Positions 12,575 to 24,990 of a DNA stretch of 64,000 nt are shown here, piece by piece. This DNA comes from Lingula anatina (taxonomy: Eukaryota > Brachiopoda > Lingulata > Lingulida > Lingulidae): positions 204,282-268,281 of the forward strand of contig NW_019775587.1 in NCBI RefSeq assembly GCF_001039355.2, given 5' to 3'. Numbering within the stretch: the stretch's first letter is position 1; each line of letters opens with the position of its first letter. Below the pieces are notes generated by a model. It was not told the DNA's origin. It did not search any database and was given only the letters and a program-made list of their open reading frames with translations. Made by a program: the position numbers and the translations under genes.

Positions 12575-15145
12575 ACAAAGACCATTATATTGTGATTTTC
12601 GAAGAAGAACCAAAAAAAAAACAAACATTTTGATGAAAGAAATTAGATTGAATGGTGATTTATTTAAGACACTAAGAACTCAAATGAAAAAAAAAAGTCA
12701 CCGGGAGGAGAAAGTAAATGAAGCATTTTTGACATATTTTTGATTTGCTTGATATTTCTTCTAGATTGCACATTTCGAATCAAATTTGAAGCTTTTTTTG
12801 AGAAATTCTGATATAGGAGACCATCTTGTCAGATAGGCTTATATCAAGCACTAAGAGACCAATTCAAGTGTCTATCAGTACTATATCATTCGTGCACATA
12901 AGTAATAATCTGTATGTATATTTTTTTCTGTCAGGTGCTTATATAAGTGTTATTACTAAAACTGATTATGATTGAATTTAATTTCTCAAAGTACACATAT
13001 TCATGCTTGATTGTTTTGTTAGTGTCCAAAAGGTGGGGTGTGCCAATGGATAGGATATTTCTAGGTCACTGGAGGTGTCAGCCTCGTTCTGAGTGTAAGG
13101 TCAAGGTCACAATGAACTGCACCATAGGTGGCACTATTTTCAGCCTGCCTCTTTACTTGAGACATGACATAGTGAGCATCAGATATTGTAATGTTAATGC
13201 GTATGCATAGCAGCTTTATAGTAATGGCTGTACAAAGTCGATGTTACCCACTTGACAGGGGTGAAGCTGTCAAGATGTTCTTATCCAATGGTTACGCATC
13301 TAGTTGAAAAAGTTTCTGATGAGAGGGGAAACAGGTAATGTTTGGGTTTTTAAAGAATAACACTGAATAAGCATACCTTGACAGCCACACAACCTATTAG
13401 CAAGTGGGATGTGTTGATTTTGTATAGCCCTCTTTTGGGTGAAATTTCCCTGTGTTCAAAGAAGAGATTAGATGGCCAGCATGAAGTTGGAGAGAAGAAA
13501 GAACGCCACTGAAGCAAGACATTCCAGGGAGGAAAACAAATATTCTCCACATTGTTTTCTGGGGGATTTGGAAAGGTCCTGTGAAATTGTCTTTGGATTT
13601 TGAAGTCTTATAACAGGAAAACTATTGATTTATATATTGCGTTTAGGTTCTAAATTTCCCAAAATTTGGAATGGGACCGTTAAATGATAATTGCGTTGTT
13701 AAAATCGCCTTTTTTAAAATTCATTTACAAGGGTTGCCCAAGAGGCCGAAACAAGTTGAACCAATTTTAATTTTATTTATTTTATTTTATTATTATTATT
13801 TTTTTTTTTTAGCAAATAGAAAACTTTCAGTACGAAATTATATTTGAACATAAAGCAATTACATCCTGTGCCTTGGAATAGACCTCTGTGGCTGAGTACG
13901 TCAGTGATGATCATGTGTGTACAAATGTTGGCATTTTGTAAATAAATCCAGAATGTTATGAACTGTGTATCTAATAGAATTGGATGTTTGAACAACAACA
14001 ACAAAAGAAAAAAATATAGATCATGTGTAGAACATTTAAGTGATAATTTTAATCATGTGAGTGTAAATAGGCTGCTTTAGTAGAAACCAACCCTTTCTTT
14101 GATAATTGGCAATATTTAAACTAATTAAATTGTATGATTCAGTTAAATGTAGTAAATTGTCTGTGGCTTGTGAAGAGCATCCCACCTAATTTGGCTTCAG
14201 CATAGCAAATATGACAGTGTCTATGGCAACATGTTGCCATGGCATTGTGTTGTCAGGGTGACTGGTGTCGACTACTTTCCTAGGCAAGTGTATACAAGTA
14301 AAAATGCTTTGGCTTTAAGTTCCACTTTAATTGCCATTTTATATCATATGATATACATATATAATTGATATTTTAACTTTCACAAATATGATGGTAAGAT
14401 ATCACAAAATGTTGCATTTAGTATCTTATTGTTATTATGTACACTTTATTTTTAAAAAACTGTGATTTTTGAGGAGGTCGTCATTCATTGTTTTACCTCA
14501 GATAGGAACAAATAGAGCCTGTCTATTTACAATGCACAATTTCTGGTTCTTTACCCCAAAAACAGAATTGGAACATAATCATAGGAAGAAATTGAACATT
14601 TTACAACGAATGATAGATAACGAACTTGCCAGAAATTGCCTCAGATAATTGTGGTTTGCAACAGATATGGTTATTTATTCTGATGAACCTATTTTTGATT
14701 ACTAGAGACGAGGAGTAAACTCTGAATGATTGCCAGGGAATGAGGAAAATTGAGACAGTGGAATTTGGTGTAAGATACCACGCAGATGAAATTGGGGAAG
14801 ACGGCAGTGGATGGCTTAAAAACTGAAATGACAACATTCTGCTTGAAAGTGAAGTTATTGAGAAGCGTTTAAGACTACATTGTGTGAGAGGGTAACAAAC
14901 TACATGTGTAAGAACAAACAAAAAAAATCTGTCAGAACTTTTTTACCATGAGATTCAAAAAGTTTGTGTTCAAATTTTTTCAAGACCACGAATTCCTGTG
15001 AGTTTGGATTGTATGATGTAATTCGATCCGGTTTTCCTCATTCCATGCCGAGTTTTATTGTTCACCGTTGTAGTCGTGTATGTAGAGATCAGTTTCACTG
15101 TTTTGTCTTCCCAGACGAATAAACAGAACTCACAGGGGAGTCTTG
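12575..15145 (+). other. CLSTN1: probable calsyntenin 3' UTR
   Basis: Starts at the calsyntenin stop codon. No coding sequence is visible. Candidate AATAAA signals lie at about 13939 and at 15118-15123; the latter is followed by GT-rich sequence, so the UTR may run about 2.5 kb. The 3' end was not measured. Confidence 0.45.
15118..15123 (+). terminator. candidate polyadenylation signal AATAAA
   Basis: Canonical hexamer with a downstream TCTTGTGTTCTTGTTGTTG element, a typical cleavage-site context. It is the best candidate for the distal calsyntenin poly(A) site. Confidence 0.4.
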
Positions 15146-15333
15146 TGTTCTTGTTGTTGCCTATATTAGAATAATATTTTGTATATAATATTTGAATTTA
15201 CTACGGCGTCGTTTTGCTGCCGTCGTTTCAATTTTAGCCTGTTGCTTCTATTCTATTTTATTCTGCTCATTTACGAATTACTGGCCAACGCTCGTTGCAA
15301 GTTTTTAAGAGGGGTGAGATTTAGAATTTTGTT

Positions 15334-15367
<34 letters not shown>

Positions 15368-17907
15368 GAGTTTCCTTGGGGTCCCCGACTACTGTCTAGG
15401 ATATAACGGTTATATTTTATCGAGATCTAAACCGCAGAAGTGCGAGTGGAAGCGGCTTTTATAATTACAGCCTCCGTGATCTTCCAAAAGTCTGTTTATA
15501 TGTTATGGATACAGCTATATTTATTTCTATACTGTAATGAACCATGTTAGTGAAAAGATGTGTCCTCAGTAGCACACCATCCACAATAAGATTCGACTAC
15601 AGTGCCCTTTATCCTTTAGTCCTACGTACTCCTACCCTTCATCTAAGGACACTAATAGCGTTCGTCTATGGATAAGATGAAATCGATAGTAAAAATCATA
15701 GCCACAGGGGAAACAACGGAAGCGCATGTTTTGACTTTTGGAAATATCTATTTTATACTCACTTTATACAACCTGACACACACAGGAGCGGTAACCCCTC
15801 CATTAAGGGCAAGCAAATAATACCCCAACCTTTATTAGCCCCAGTCAAATAGAGAGGTTTATAAATGTGCACTTTTACTTTTAAACAGTAGGAGAAGGGT
15901 ATTGCTGTATGGAAACGTGGTCATAATCCGCCGCATAAATATCTCAGAATTTCTTTAGAGAAATTAACAAATTTGCGATGAGAAATAATCAGCAAGACGA
16001 CATTTCTGATTACCCTGACGCCACTACAGGTATTTATTTAATGCGACCTCTGAACTGCCAAACTTTGCTTTAACACAAAAACAAATTTAGAACGGTAGAA
16101 AAGTCATGATATACAGACCTTTCTGGATAGCATAATGGATCTTCACAGAGTTTTATATTTATCCGAAGTTTATTTTACTGCGTCTAGCAAATGCCAATTG
16201 CCTCTTATAAGTGAGAAAGGGTATATATATAGCGATGTCTTGTAAATATGCGTATACGTTCGCGTGGACGAAAATGTAAAAAAAAAAAAAAAAAAAAAAA
16301 AGACTAACCCTTGTTATATGAAAGTATTAAAAATTGCAGTCTTGTCTGTAAGTAATATATGTATATTTATATATAGTTACTGTTTGTAATTATTTTCATT
16401 TCAGATGTTTATGTAAATTAAGCGATCTTCGTAGCATACTTATATCCGATGGAGAATTTGCTATGCTCGCTTTGATTATTAACAATGGTATTTTTAATTT
16501 TCACTGAAATAAATAGTACAACTAATATACGACTACTACTACAACAAGGGTGCTGAATGATAAAGATTTTGCTGAAGTTTCACAGCGTAGAGTAGGCACC
16601 AGATGCTTTCGCAATAAAACCGTTTAGTCTCAGAGTGATTTGGCTGAAAAAGGTGCTCGACATGCACTAAATGTTCTGTCATTTGTCACACGAAGATAGT
16701 CATAATGGTATTGAGGGCATCTATATCGACTGTGCTTGAAAGCAACGTTGATGGAATCAGTTGATGAACTGCACGCGTAAAGCAGTAACGAGAATCCCGA
16801 AAAAGCAATGAAACAAATAATGAGATTGACTACACAAAATGACACCAGCCTCCATAGAGAGCAATCATAATAGTCGTGTATTTATATTACCGCATAATTG
16901 CTTTGGAAGATATAAAAATGCTGGGACTCAATTAATCGGAACAATGAGGTAGGATCGTGTTTCAGTGAACATATGTGCCTTAATGCCATTAACCTGCGGT
17001 TGAATTATGATTTCGTGCAATTAATAAATGCATGGCGTTTTTATTTGATATTAGCACAGAATAGGAAAATTGGAATCAGAGTAGTTTTCTATTCATTGCG
17101 ACCGAATGGCATCCTCTCCCGAGGTACTGATGCTTTTGCTATCCAAACGTTGGTCTCGGTTTCAGCGGCGGGTTTTGTCAGCGATAGTTTCTAAATTACA
17201 TCGACTGCGAGGCACTTGCAGATGAGCGCTAATGGTACCTCAGATTTTTCAGACAGCGGTAAGAGCAATGAAAACAAAAGTCTTTATCTCCCGGACGTAG
17301 ACGTTTGGGAGCTTTGATATATCACAAAGGTGATATCAAAGCGGTATTGCAATCAAGCGGGTAATTCTTGTACTTAGAACAAAAAGGTTTTTAATTATTT
17401 TTAAAGCAACCAGGGAATAGACCTAGCAGCACAACATTAATACATTAAATATTTATGATAATACATGATAATATATAATTTTTTAATGAAAATCGCCAAG
17501 AGCGCATCCTTAGCAACACGATACAGACGTATGATAATATTCAGTTGCCGCGCGCAATGAGATAACTATGTGACGCTCCAGCAAGGAACGAGTGGACTTC
17601 TGGATCCGTCTCTCAAAGAGAAAGAAACCGGGACGCCTTTTCGGTTTTGGCAGAAGACAGTTAAAGACAGAACCAGAACTCGCGGATATGGTTGGAAATT
17701 GTATATGGTAGGAAGAGTAAATCACATTCAGTGTGGTATTCTTCGCTTATAATTTGCTGGTTTCCTTGAAATCGATGATCCCGGTTGTTTCAAAGGCCAT
17801 TTAGGGGGTCGATTGTTCAAATGTTTGATAGTAATAAGATAAGGGAATATATATTAAAAGAGACGAAAACTAAAAAAAATCAATTTTGGATTTGAGGGGG
17901 AAAGGAA
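15146..17907. other. intergenic, no gene seen
   Basis: AT-rich sequence with A homopolymers at about 15336-15365 and 16279-16300. The small ORFs have no recognisable domain or splice context. Confidence 0.6.
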
Positions 17908-18088
17908 GCATTCACAACAAATTTGTTCTGTGGACTAACTAGTCCGCCTATGAAATATGGCGCGCACTTGACAATGGATTCTCGCCTCCCACGCGCACCG
18001 TCCAAGCGGAGGCAGAGCAATTAAATCTCGGCACGCTGTCAAGTGGGTCGCGCCATATTTGATCCGAGGATCAAATTGTTCTGAATGC
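17908..18088. mobile_element. foldback/MITE copy 1 (GCATTCA family)
   Basis: Begins GCATTCACAACAAATTT and ends in the near reverse complement (right end TTGTTCTGAATGC). A second, inner inverted pair contains AATATGGCGCG with CACTTGACA (left, about 17953-17972) and its complement (right, about 18038-18058). At 181 bp, it shares end sequence and ATATGGC/GCCATATTTGATC modules with the copy at 18576-18752. It is noncoding, and no clear target-site duplication was seen. Confidence 0.6.
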
Positions 18089-18575
18089 CCCCATAGTGTG
18101 ACATATTGATACGCTCTCAGTAACTGCAAACTTTATACTTTAAAGAATATATGTTACGACCATCCAGCTCAGAGTTTTTCAAAATGAATTTTCACGCACT
18201 AGGGTACTTGTGTTAAGTTTTTCACTTTTTCACAGGGGTGGACAACAGTATTCCAGTTCCATTACATGCGTCACTTTTGATTATTATAGGCAACTTGAAA
18301 GCGACAAGACGTCCAAGGAAACATTTCATTTTCTGGGACAGGGTGGGCATAGCTTCTAGATATACTTCAATAAATTCAATCCCGCCTGTAATATAAAAGC
18401 CAGAACAGAACACGGAAACGTATTTCCTAAATATTGATCCCTGATGGTGAGAGTGTGGGATTGTTCAACAATCCGTCTCTTTCTCCATTGATTAGGTGAA
18501 GTTATCTGTACAGCGTGTTAGCTATCGCTAAACCTGTTGCCCTCCAGATACGATGGCTTGGGTTTCCCATAGATC

Positions 18576-18752
18576 GCATTCAGAACAGCGGACTAACAGA
18601 TCCGCTGATCAAATATGGCGACTCGCTTAAAATCTTGCCGCTTAATTCCCGATTAGACGCTAAATAGATTCCCTGTGGGGATTACGCAACAAGTTTTCAA
18701 GTTGGTCAGCCATATTTGATCCCCGGATCTGTTAGTCCGCTGTTCTGAATGC
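18576..18752. mobile_element. foldback/MITE copy 2 (GCATTCA family)
   Basis: 177 bp with 44-bp terminal inverted repeats (18576-18619 and 18709-18752) matching at 42 of 44 positions. The ends read GCATTCAGAACAGCGGACTA. The interior is noncoding and continues as an imperfect stem. It is related to the copy 0.5 kb upstream. Confidence 0.75.
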
Positions 18753-21554
18753 GCTTTAATAATAACACATTAGCTTGATTAGTGATAGGACGTTCTTGAT
18801 GTATATCGGCGTTGGAAAGATATTAAGAGTATCGCACTTATATCATACTTTATCTTAATATAGTGGGTTACCTGAACTGATTATTCGCCTAACGGTTCTG
18901 GGGACGTGTTTGTGATTGGTGCAGTATACGATAATATTGCTCAGCAGGGTGTTTTGTTATTTGTTTGATAGGCCTAAGACTCAAATTATTCCAGATTCAA
19001 AGGCAAAATAAGGCTTTCTTTTCTATATTTTAAAAAATCTTTTATGCGGTATTTGTAGTCCTTTGAGGTGGTATCGTTTTGGAGATAAATTATGTGAAGG
19101 GAAAATTTCCCCCATCTCCGTCTAATATACGCACTCACGCACGCACGTACCCACCCCCTCATGCACAGACATACCTATTTGTGACTCTTAATCTCATCAA
19201 GAATGTCTCTGTTTTGACGGTTAATAAATGTGCACCCTTCTTTCCTTATAATTACAAACATTTTCTTTCTGAAACTAAGTTATCCATTTTTAAATGAACT
19301 TCTTGCATAGGTAAATTTACTTGGAATGTCAAAGTATTTGCTTTTTCCAAATTCTTCTTTAGAGCAACGACCAAAGAATTCAATTTACTCCCGACGAAGT
19401 CATATAGCTACTCCCTATAGAGACCCTGTCATTTCTACTAATGCAATATAAGCCATATCGATATGGAATCTTGATAAAATGTACCTCTGATAAGGTATGA
19501 AATAAGTGAGAGGAGTCCGTGGATACATGCAGTACAGGCGGGCACTTTTGCCCCTTCCCCCACCCACCCCCACCTTCCCACCCCCACTTGCATTTTCCCT
19601 CTTGCTTGTTAATGTTATACTGGATTTATTAGTGGTGGAAAGGGGGTAATTCTTTTAGGAATGTCCAATTCAACAGAATACAGTCCATTGTTTGGCATTG
19701 GTGTTTGGTATCAATATTTTTTTTATGATTTTTTGAAAGAATCACTAATTGAAACATGTGAAAACTAGTTGTAACATGAGGAAACAAAAATGCTTTTAAA
19801 AACATATGGTTTTATAGAATCTCTCTCTCCCCACCACTCTCTCTCTCATTCTCTCCACGGTAACGAAACATTTGCAAAGCTAACATGCCAAACGAATCAA
19901 TCAAATGAACTGCCTCAGTCTGTAAATGTATCAAGTCTTATCGAACGTCAATTCGCACAATACTAAATCAAATAGAACTAATCCAAATAATGTAAAGCGG
20001 CGATAAGCTCTTGTGAGTTAGTCTCTTGACGTAATGACTTTTAAGCCACCTTCCTACCAAGTTCAGATGGATCGCAAGTGCGCGATCGAGAGGACGCCGG
20101 CTATGTTTCCGATTTACTTTGAAATAGCGTGTGCTTTTTCCCCCCTACCGCACTCCAAGGATCCAACTCAATAAGTATGTCCACTCTGAGCGACATGCAG
20201 AGGGGAACACCGGCCCGAGTGCAATTAAAAAATCTCGACGCCATAAAGATTGATCAAGATACGCTCTATTTGAAGCTGGTGTGAATTCGGCCTTCAATAT
20301 TCATTATTTACAACATTTCAAATCGTTGCGACGCTTTCAAGATAAGGTGTTAGTTTCAGGGAGTTAAAAATAAACCCGCGGCCTAAGAGGCACACAGTGG
20401 ATTGGGTTGTCGTCAGTTTTATTCCGAACCTGCCGGAGAAATGTAGAAAGGTGTAAACTCAGGTGAAAAAAAGGGGCTCCAACCATCAAACAGGTGCCAA
20501 TGTGTAGATTGGAGCGGATTACTAACTAAGATATAATGGAGTTGCTCCCAGTCTTCTTTTATGGTGTTTTCTTGTATTAATTATTTGAAATACGTGTTGT
20601 TTTGGAGTTTCACTAGGAAGGACGAATGCGTACGTTCATTATGAGCTTGGAGAAGCTAGTGATCAAAACAGTTAGGCCTTCTAAGGTATGTTTAATCTTA
20701 ATATATTTTCAATCACGCGGGGCATTTTTTCCAGATATTTCTGACTTATAATATAATTTCGCCATTATTTCATCTGTTTCTGTAAATAATTCGATGTAAA
20801 ACTTTTTCTTTGATATTTCATTTCACGTGAATGCCATGAAGTCTTCAATACAATACGATAGTTAAGTTTCAAATGTATTTTTATAGCAATTTATCAGTTC
20901 AGTGACGCACTGACTGGAGGTCGTTTTCTGTATAAAAGCACCTTAACAAAATAAAAGAGCGTGAGATAGAGAGATCAAATAGATTTAATTAAGAAGATTT
21001 CTTAACCTTCGACAAGTTTAGAAAACTTTCCAGACATCAAGTTGTGTAGTTACAAACGTTATTAGATATGCCCTATACTAATAGGCGGTTTCAGGAATGT
21101 ATAACCGTTAAACCGAAATCTCTAGAATCAGCCTGGAAAATGCCCGCAAAAGGCAATTTATTACGAGGTGTGAGGATCGCATTCGGAGCCTGTGAAATCC
21201 AAAATATGTTATGTTTCCGTAGATCTGTGATTATGTTTTTTGTTGTATTCATAATAGACAAGAAATCATATTAACACATCCTTGGTACTTTCTGTCCCCA
21301 TTTTCCCTTCTTTCTCCCATGACCACTTTGTTAAAATGGCAGTTTTTAAACACTTTGTTACAGGGGCAAAAATGGGTGCAGTTTGTTTTTTGAGAGATAA
21401 ACAAAAGCTTTCCAAAGAGAAGAAGGACGATTGCAGACAATCAAAATCTCCTGTCTTTTCACTGACTTATAGACTTATAGGCCTACCCCAGACGTGCTGG
21501 ATGGTACATTTTCCAATGATATCACTGATGAATATTTTCTATTTTTTTTTTCAG
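18753..21554. other. intergenic, possible upstream region of the 21813 gene
   Basis: No gene recognised. The part around 20.0-20.4 kb is visibly richer in CpG than its surroundings and might include a promoter, but no TATA or initiator could be assigned. Confidence 0.4.
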
Positions 21555-21812
21555 AGCTTCAAGCAAAACTAATCTACCTAATCGACAGCAAAGACGAGCA
21601 TCCGCTCATCGAAACGGCGAGCATCAGATTGCCTGGATTCTTATCAGGAAAACGACAACAGCTAAATAAGGAACTGGTCTTACAAAAATAAAAGCAAGCG
21701 TTTTCTTTAATGAGCGCTGGAACACTTTTAAGGCCACTTTGATTAGACTATATGTTTAAAAAAGAAGCAGACTTTGTTAAATATAGGCCTATAGGATATC
21801 ACTCACGGCGCT
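21555..21812 (+). other. possible 5' UTR exon/leader of the 234-codon gene
   Basis: A strong acceptor (T-rich tract ending TTCAG at 21550-21554) immediately precedes this stretch. The sequence then runs without an obvious donor to the ATG at 21813. An in-frame TAG at 21792-21794 excludes upstream extension of that reading frame. A 45-codon open frame occupies 21556-21690 and could instead be a separate small exon. Confidence 0.35.
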
Positions 21813-22517
21813 ATGCCGCAGATCACGAACAGAAAATTGGTCCGAGACACAAACAACTGTCCAATCGGAAAGGGATCTGTATTCAATTCAGTTCTAGACA
21901 TCAGTTTCGCTGCTCGGAGACGCGCCGAAAAACTAAACGAAGGCGAGGCGGAAAAATTCAAAATGGTGAACAAAGTGATGGAGAAATATCAACATTCACA
22001 AGAAGTAATAAACAACAGGGCTATCGAAAGAATTAATAAGTCTTTAAGAGAAATGGAGGCATACAAGCGCGTTCTTCAGTCGGACTACAGAGCGAACCAC
22101 TTTGATACGCTGAAACTCGGATATAAGCCAGGACAATCGAAGACTCCCGAAAACGCACGGAAAGTCAAATACGAAACGCGGGTATACAACTCGGGATTTT
22201 CTCTGAGAAATTTCAGGCCCGAGGTTGAGCGAAAGTTAAAAGAGATGGACCCAGAAGAACAAGCGAGCAAATTCAAGCAAAAACTTTTGGAAAAGTTTCG
22301 CAGACAAAGTGAGGTTTCTTGTGACAACTGCAGGCGGCTCTCTGTTGCATCCGACGGAAATTTCCGAAGTCGGCGCGTAAGCTCATTGCCGTCAATCTTC
22401 GGAGCTGAACGACAGCCGCCGATAAGACCCGACTGCCTGGACGCCATAGAAACTGTACAAAACCTTAACAACCCAGACAGGAATCCACTAGTCACTCAGA
22501 TGAAACCTGACACGTGA
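21813..22517 (+). CDS. hypothetical 234-aa charged, helical protein
   Basis: Intact single-exon ORF from ATG 21813 to TGA 22515-22517. An in-frame TAG 21 bases upstream fixes this as the first ATG. I do not recognise the family. The protein is strongly basic and charged. Residues about 30-90 look like a long amphipathic helix (REMEAYKRVLQSDYRANHFD at its end). A second Lys/Glu-rich helix follows around residues 133-165 (FRPEVERKLKEMDPEEQ), then a CDNCRR motif, a Ser/Arg-rich segment (RSRRVSSLPSIF) and a polar tail. There is no signal peptide or membrane segment. Base composition is clearly more GC-rich and codon-like than the flanks, and the gene stands alone between calsyntenin and MTHFR. 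It could be a lineage-specific gene or a retrocopy; no poly(A) tract was seen at its end. Confidence 0.7.
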   Translation: MPQITNRKLVRDTNNCPIGKGSVFNSVLDISFAARRRAEKLNEGEAEKFKMVNKVMEKYQHSQEVINNRAIERINKSLREMEAYKRVLQSDYRANHFDTLKLGYKPGQSKTPENARKVKYETRVYNSGFSLRNFRPEVERKLKEMDPEEQASKFKQKLLEKFRRQSEVSCDNCRRLSVASDGNFRSRRVSSLPSIFGAERQPPIRPDCLDAIETVQNLNNPDRNPLVTQMKPDT

Positions 22518-24985
22518 CAGGGTTATATGAACATATTTTTCAAATTGGTTAACTTGTAAATCAGGTGTCAAAAGTTTAGATGTGGTTGCTCCGTTATATA
22601 ACACAAGCACTGACAACGAAAAAAAAAAAGCTTTTTACTCGATAAAAGACAACAAGCACAAATAATTATTTTTAACCAAAATTCCTTTAAGTGAATTATC
22701 TCCTGTCGCGTTATTTACCGAGTCGCAATCTTGGCTCTTGCTCCTAAGCCTCTAGCACTTGAGTTACCAGGGCATTCACACGCTCTTATGAAATGATGCG
22801 TATCAGAATGGGCCCTCTATTGAACACGGGGCCAATACAATCATTGGTGTTAATTAAACGATGTGTATTCCGTTCATTTCTTATTTCCCTTCCTTTGTCT
22901 TCTCGTCTTTAATGACGGGTTTGGATCATTTCGTGGTCGCATTTTCGAAAGGTTGTAAGTTACAAATTATTGTAAATTTTCACATAAGTCCGATTGTTAA
23001 CATAAGTTGGTGTTCTCGAAGGTATGTAAGTAGCAAACTCTTGTAAATATGCAACTAATTTACAACTGCTAGATTTATGTTGTCATCTCCGAACGATATT
23101 GAAGGGCTTGTGCCCGAATTTTGTACCGATTTAAATCGTGTTTCCGCTTAAATTGGGTGACCCAAACTCGGCACAAAATGTGTAGGCCCTATAGTGTGTA
23201 CGGCTCGGTGCGATCCAACTAGAAAACCAACATCGTTTACTGCTAAAATGGGTGGTGCAGAGCTGGGTAGGCTGGACTTTATTGAACGCACGAGTTTTAA
23301 GTTAAAATTAGCACTGCGTGTCAGGACATTTCTATTCCTATTACAATCGATGTTTTCAAATTAAATATTAAAAAGTCACATATCTTGGTTACCTTTGTTT
23401 ATTCGTTTCAAAATGAACATTTTCAAAAAGTTTTTAACAAAAATATCGAGAATTAAGAATATTTTTTCCCTTTTCATACAAAGATTGAGACACATACCAC
23501 AATAATCAGAACGTTTTTTTATGATCCAATTTAACACTCTTACAGGCAAAAATGTAATGTCCGCAACGGATGATTTTTTCTCCGCCGACCTGTGTTACAA
23601 TTTCAGTCTAGATCGTCCCTCGAAATGTGGGTCAGTTAGAACAACCCTTTTTTGCTTAAAAAAATTTTTTTCTCATCATTAAAAAAAAAAAACATCAAGC
23701 ATTTCCCGTGCTTTCTCATCGGGTGCGACTAGTGACTGCATTCCGAAGTAAACCATGGTGCACTGCTGTCTCCCCCACCCCAAGCGAAAAAAAGTGTGAT
23801 TGTGTGATGTGACAACAGTTCTTACAGCAGTTAACACATTCTTGTGCTTTCCTCATGGATGAACCAAGTAAATTACCCAATACTTGGTCGCAGAATACAG
23901 ATACGTATTTCGCTATTCATGCTCAGCCAAGAGACTTTTAGAGAAGTAAGCCCTTATAACATTGTCTTCAAGCCAAATTACAGCAATTACAAAAATATAT
24001 ATACATGATCATAGTGCAAAAGTTTCCAATTGTCCTGCCAAAGCAAACTTACTCTTTGGGCAGATTTGTAAATTCCAGGCACTTGAACTTTTTCGATGAT
24101 TCATTCCTAATTATGACACTTGACTATTAACAGATGTACAAAAACCTAAGAATCTCTTAAGCTAAAAAATACATTTCCATCATTTATCTATAAGGATAAA
24201 AACCTTAACATAGAGAATCAAACAACAAAATGATTCAGAAAAAATATATACAAGATATACAAGAATTTAAGTTAAAAAAAAAAAAATAAATTAACAAAAT
24301 ACAACTTATTACCCTAAACATTTGACAAACAAAAATGAAAGTATTATTTGAAGACTTAATCCCCTAAAGCTAAAAACTATTTTTGAAAAATAGAAACATG
24401 CTAAAATGACTGATATGAAAGCAATGTGGTTATCAAGAATATCCTCTGCTTGGCAGATGTACATTTAACTTTATGTAATAAATATCTGATAGAGCTCAGA
24501 GTCCACTGACTTGTGCAATTTACTTGTTAATAAATTATATATATATATATAAATGCCCCCCACCTGGCACTCAATTTGGAAATACTGAGAATTGATTATA
24601 CATTTTTGTAAAATCATCTTTTAATTTACTAACCTTCCCTTTTCATTCTTCATTAAAATATTATTAATGCACCCATTGAAGAGGTATTTACAAAAGTACT
24701 GAATGAGCATTAACTGCTGACAAGCATTAGCTTGTTTAAGTCACAGCAATGTTTTTGATTTGATTAACAAAAACTTGTATTCCCTTTGTTTTCAAAGTGA
24801 AAGTTCTGAAGGGAGCTGTTGAAGAGAGACCTCTGTGAAATTCGGCCAAGGTTTACTGAAAATATTTAATAGCAAAACTGCCATTCCAAGAATTCAGTCA
24901 TTCTGTTACCCACAGCCTAAGGTCTTTTGATAAGCCATTTTGTTACCCTAATGTTTATTGGTTGGTCCTCTTGTAACCTTGATGT
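22518..24985. other. intergenic/possible MTHFR 3' UTR, no gene seen
   Basis: AT-rich. The right-hand part could include 3' UTR of the minus-strand MTHFR gene. No convincing exon, RNA gene or transposon was identified. Confidence 0.5.
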
Positions 24986-24990
24986 TTATT
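24954..24990 (-). terminator. MTHFR: two minus-strand AATAAA signals at the MTHFR stop
   Basis: On the minus strand AATAAA occurs at 24990-24985, overlapping the last codon and the TAA stop, and again at 24959-24954. Each sits in a copy of a short direct repeat (ATGTTTATTGG on the + strand). Whether either is used is unknown. Confidence 0.3.
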
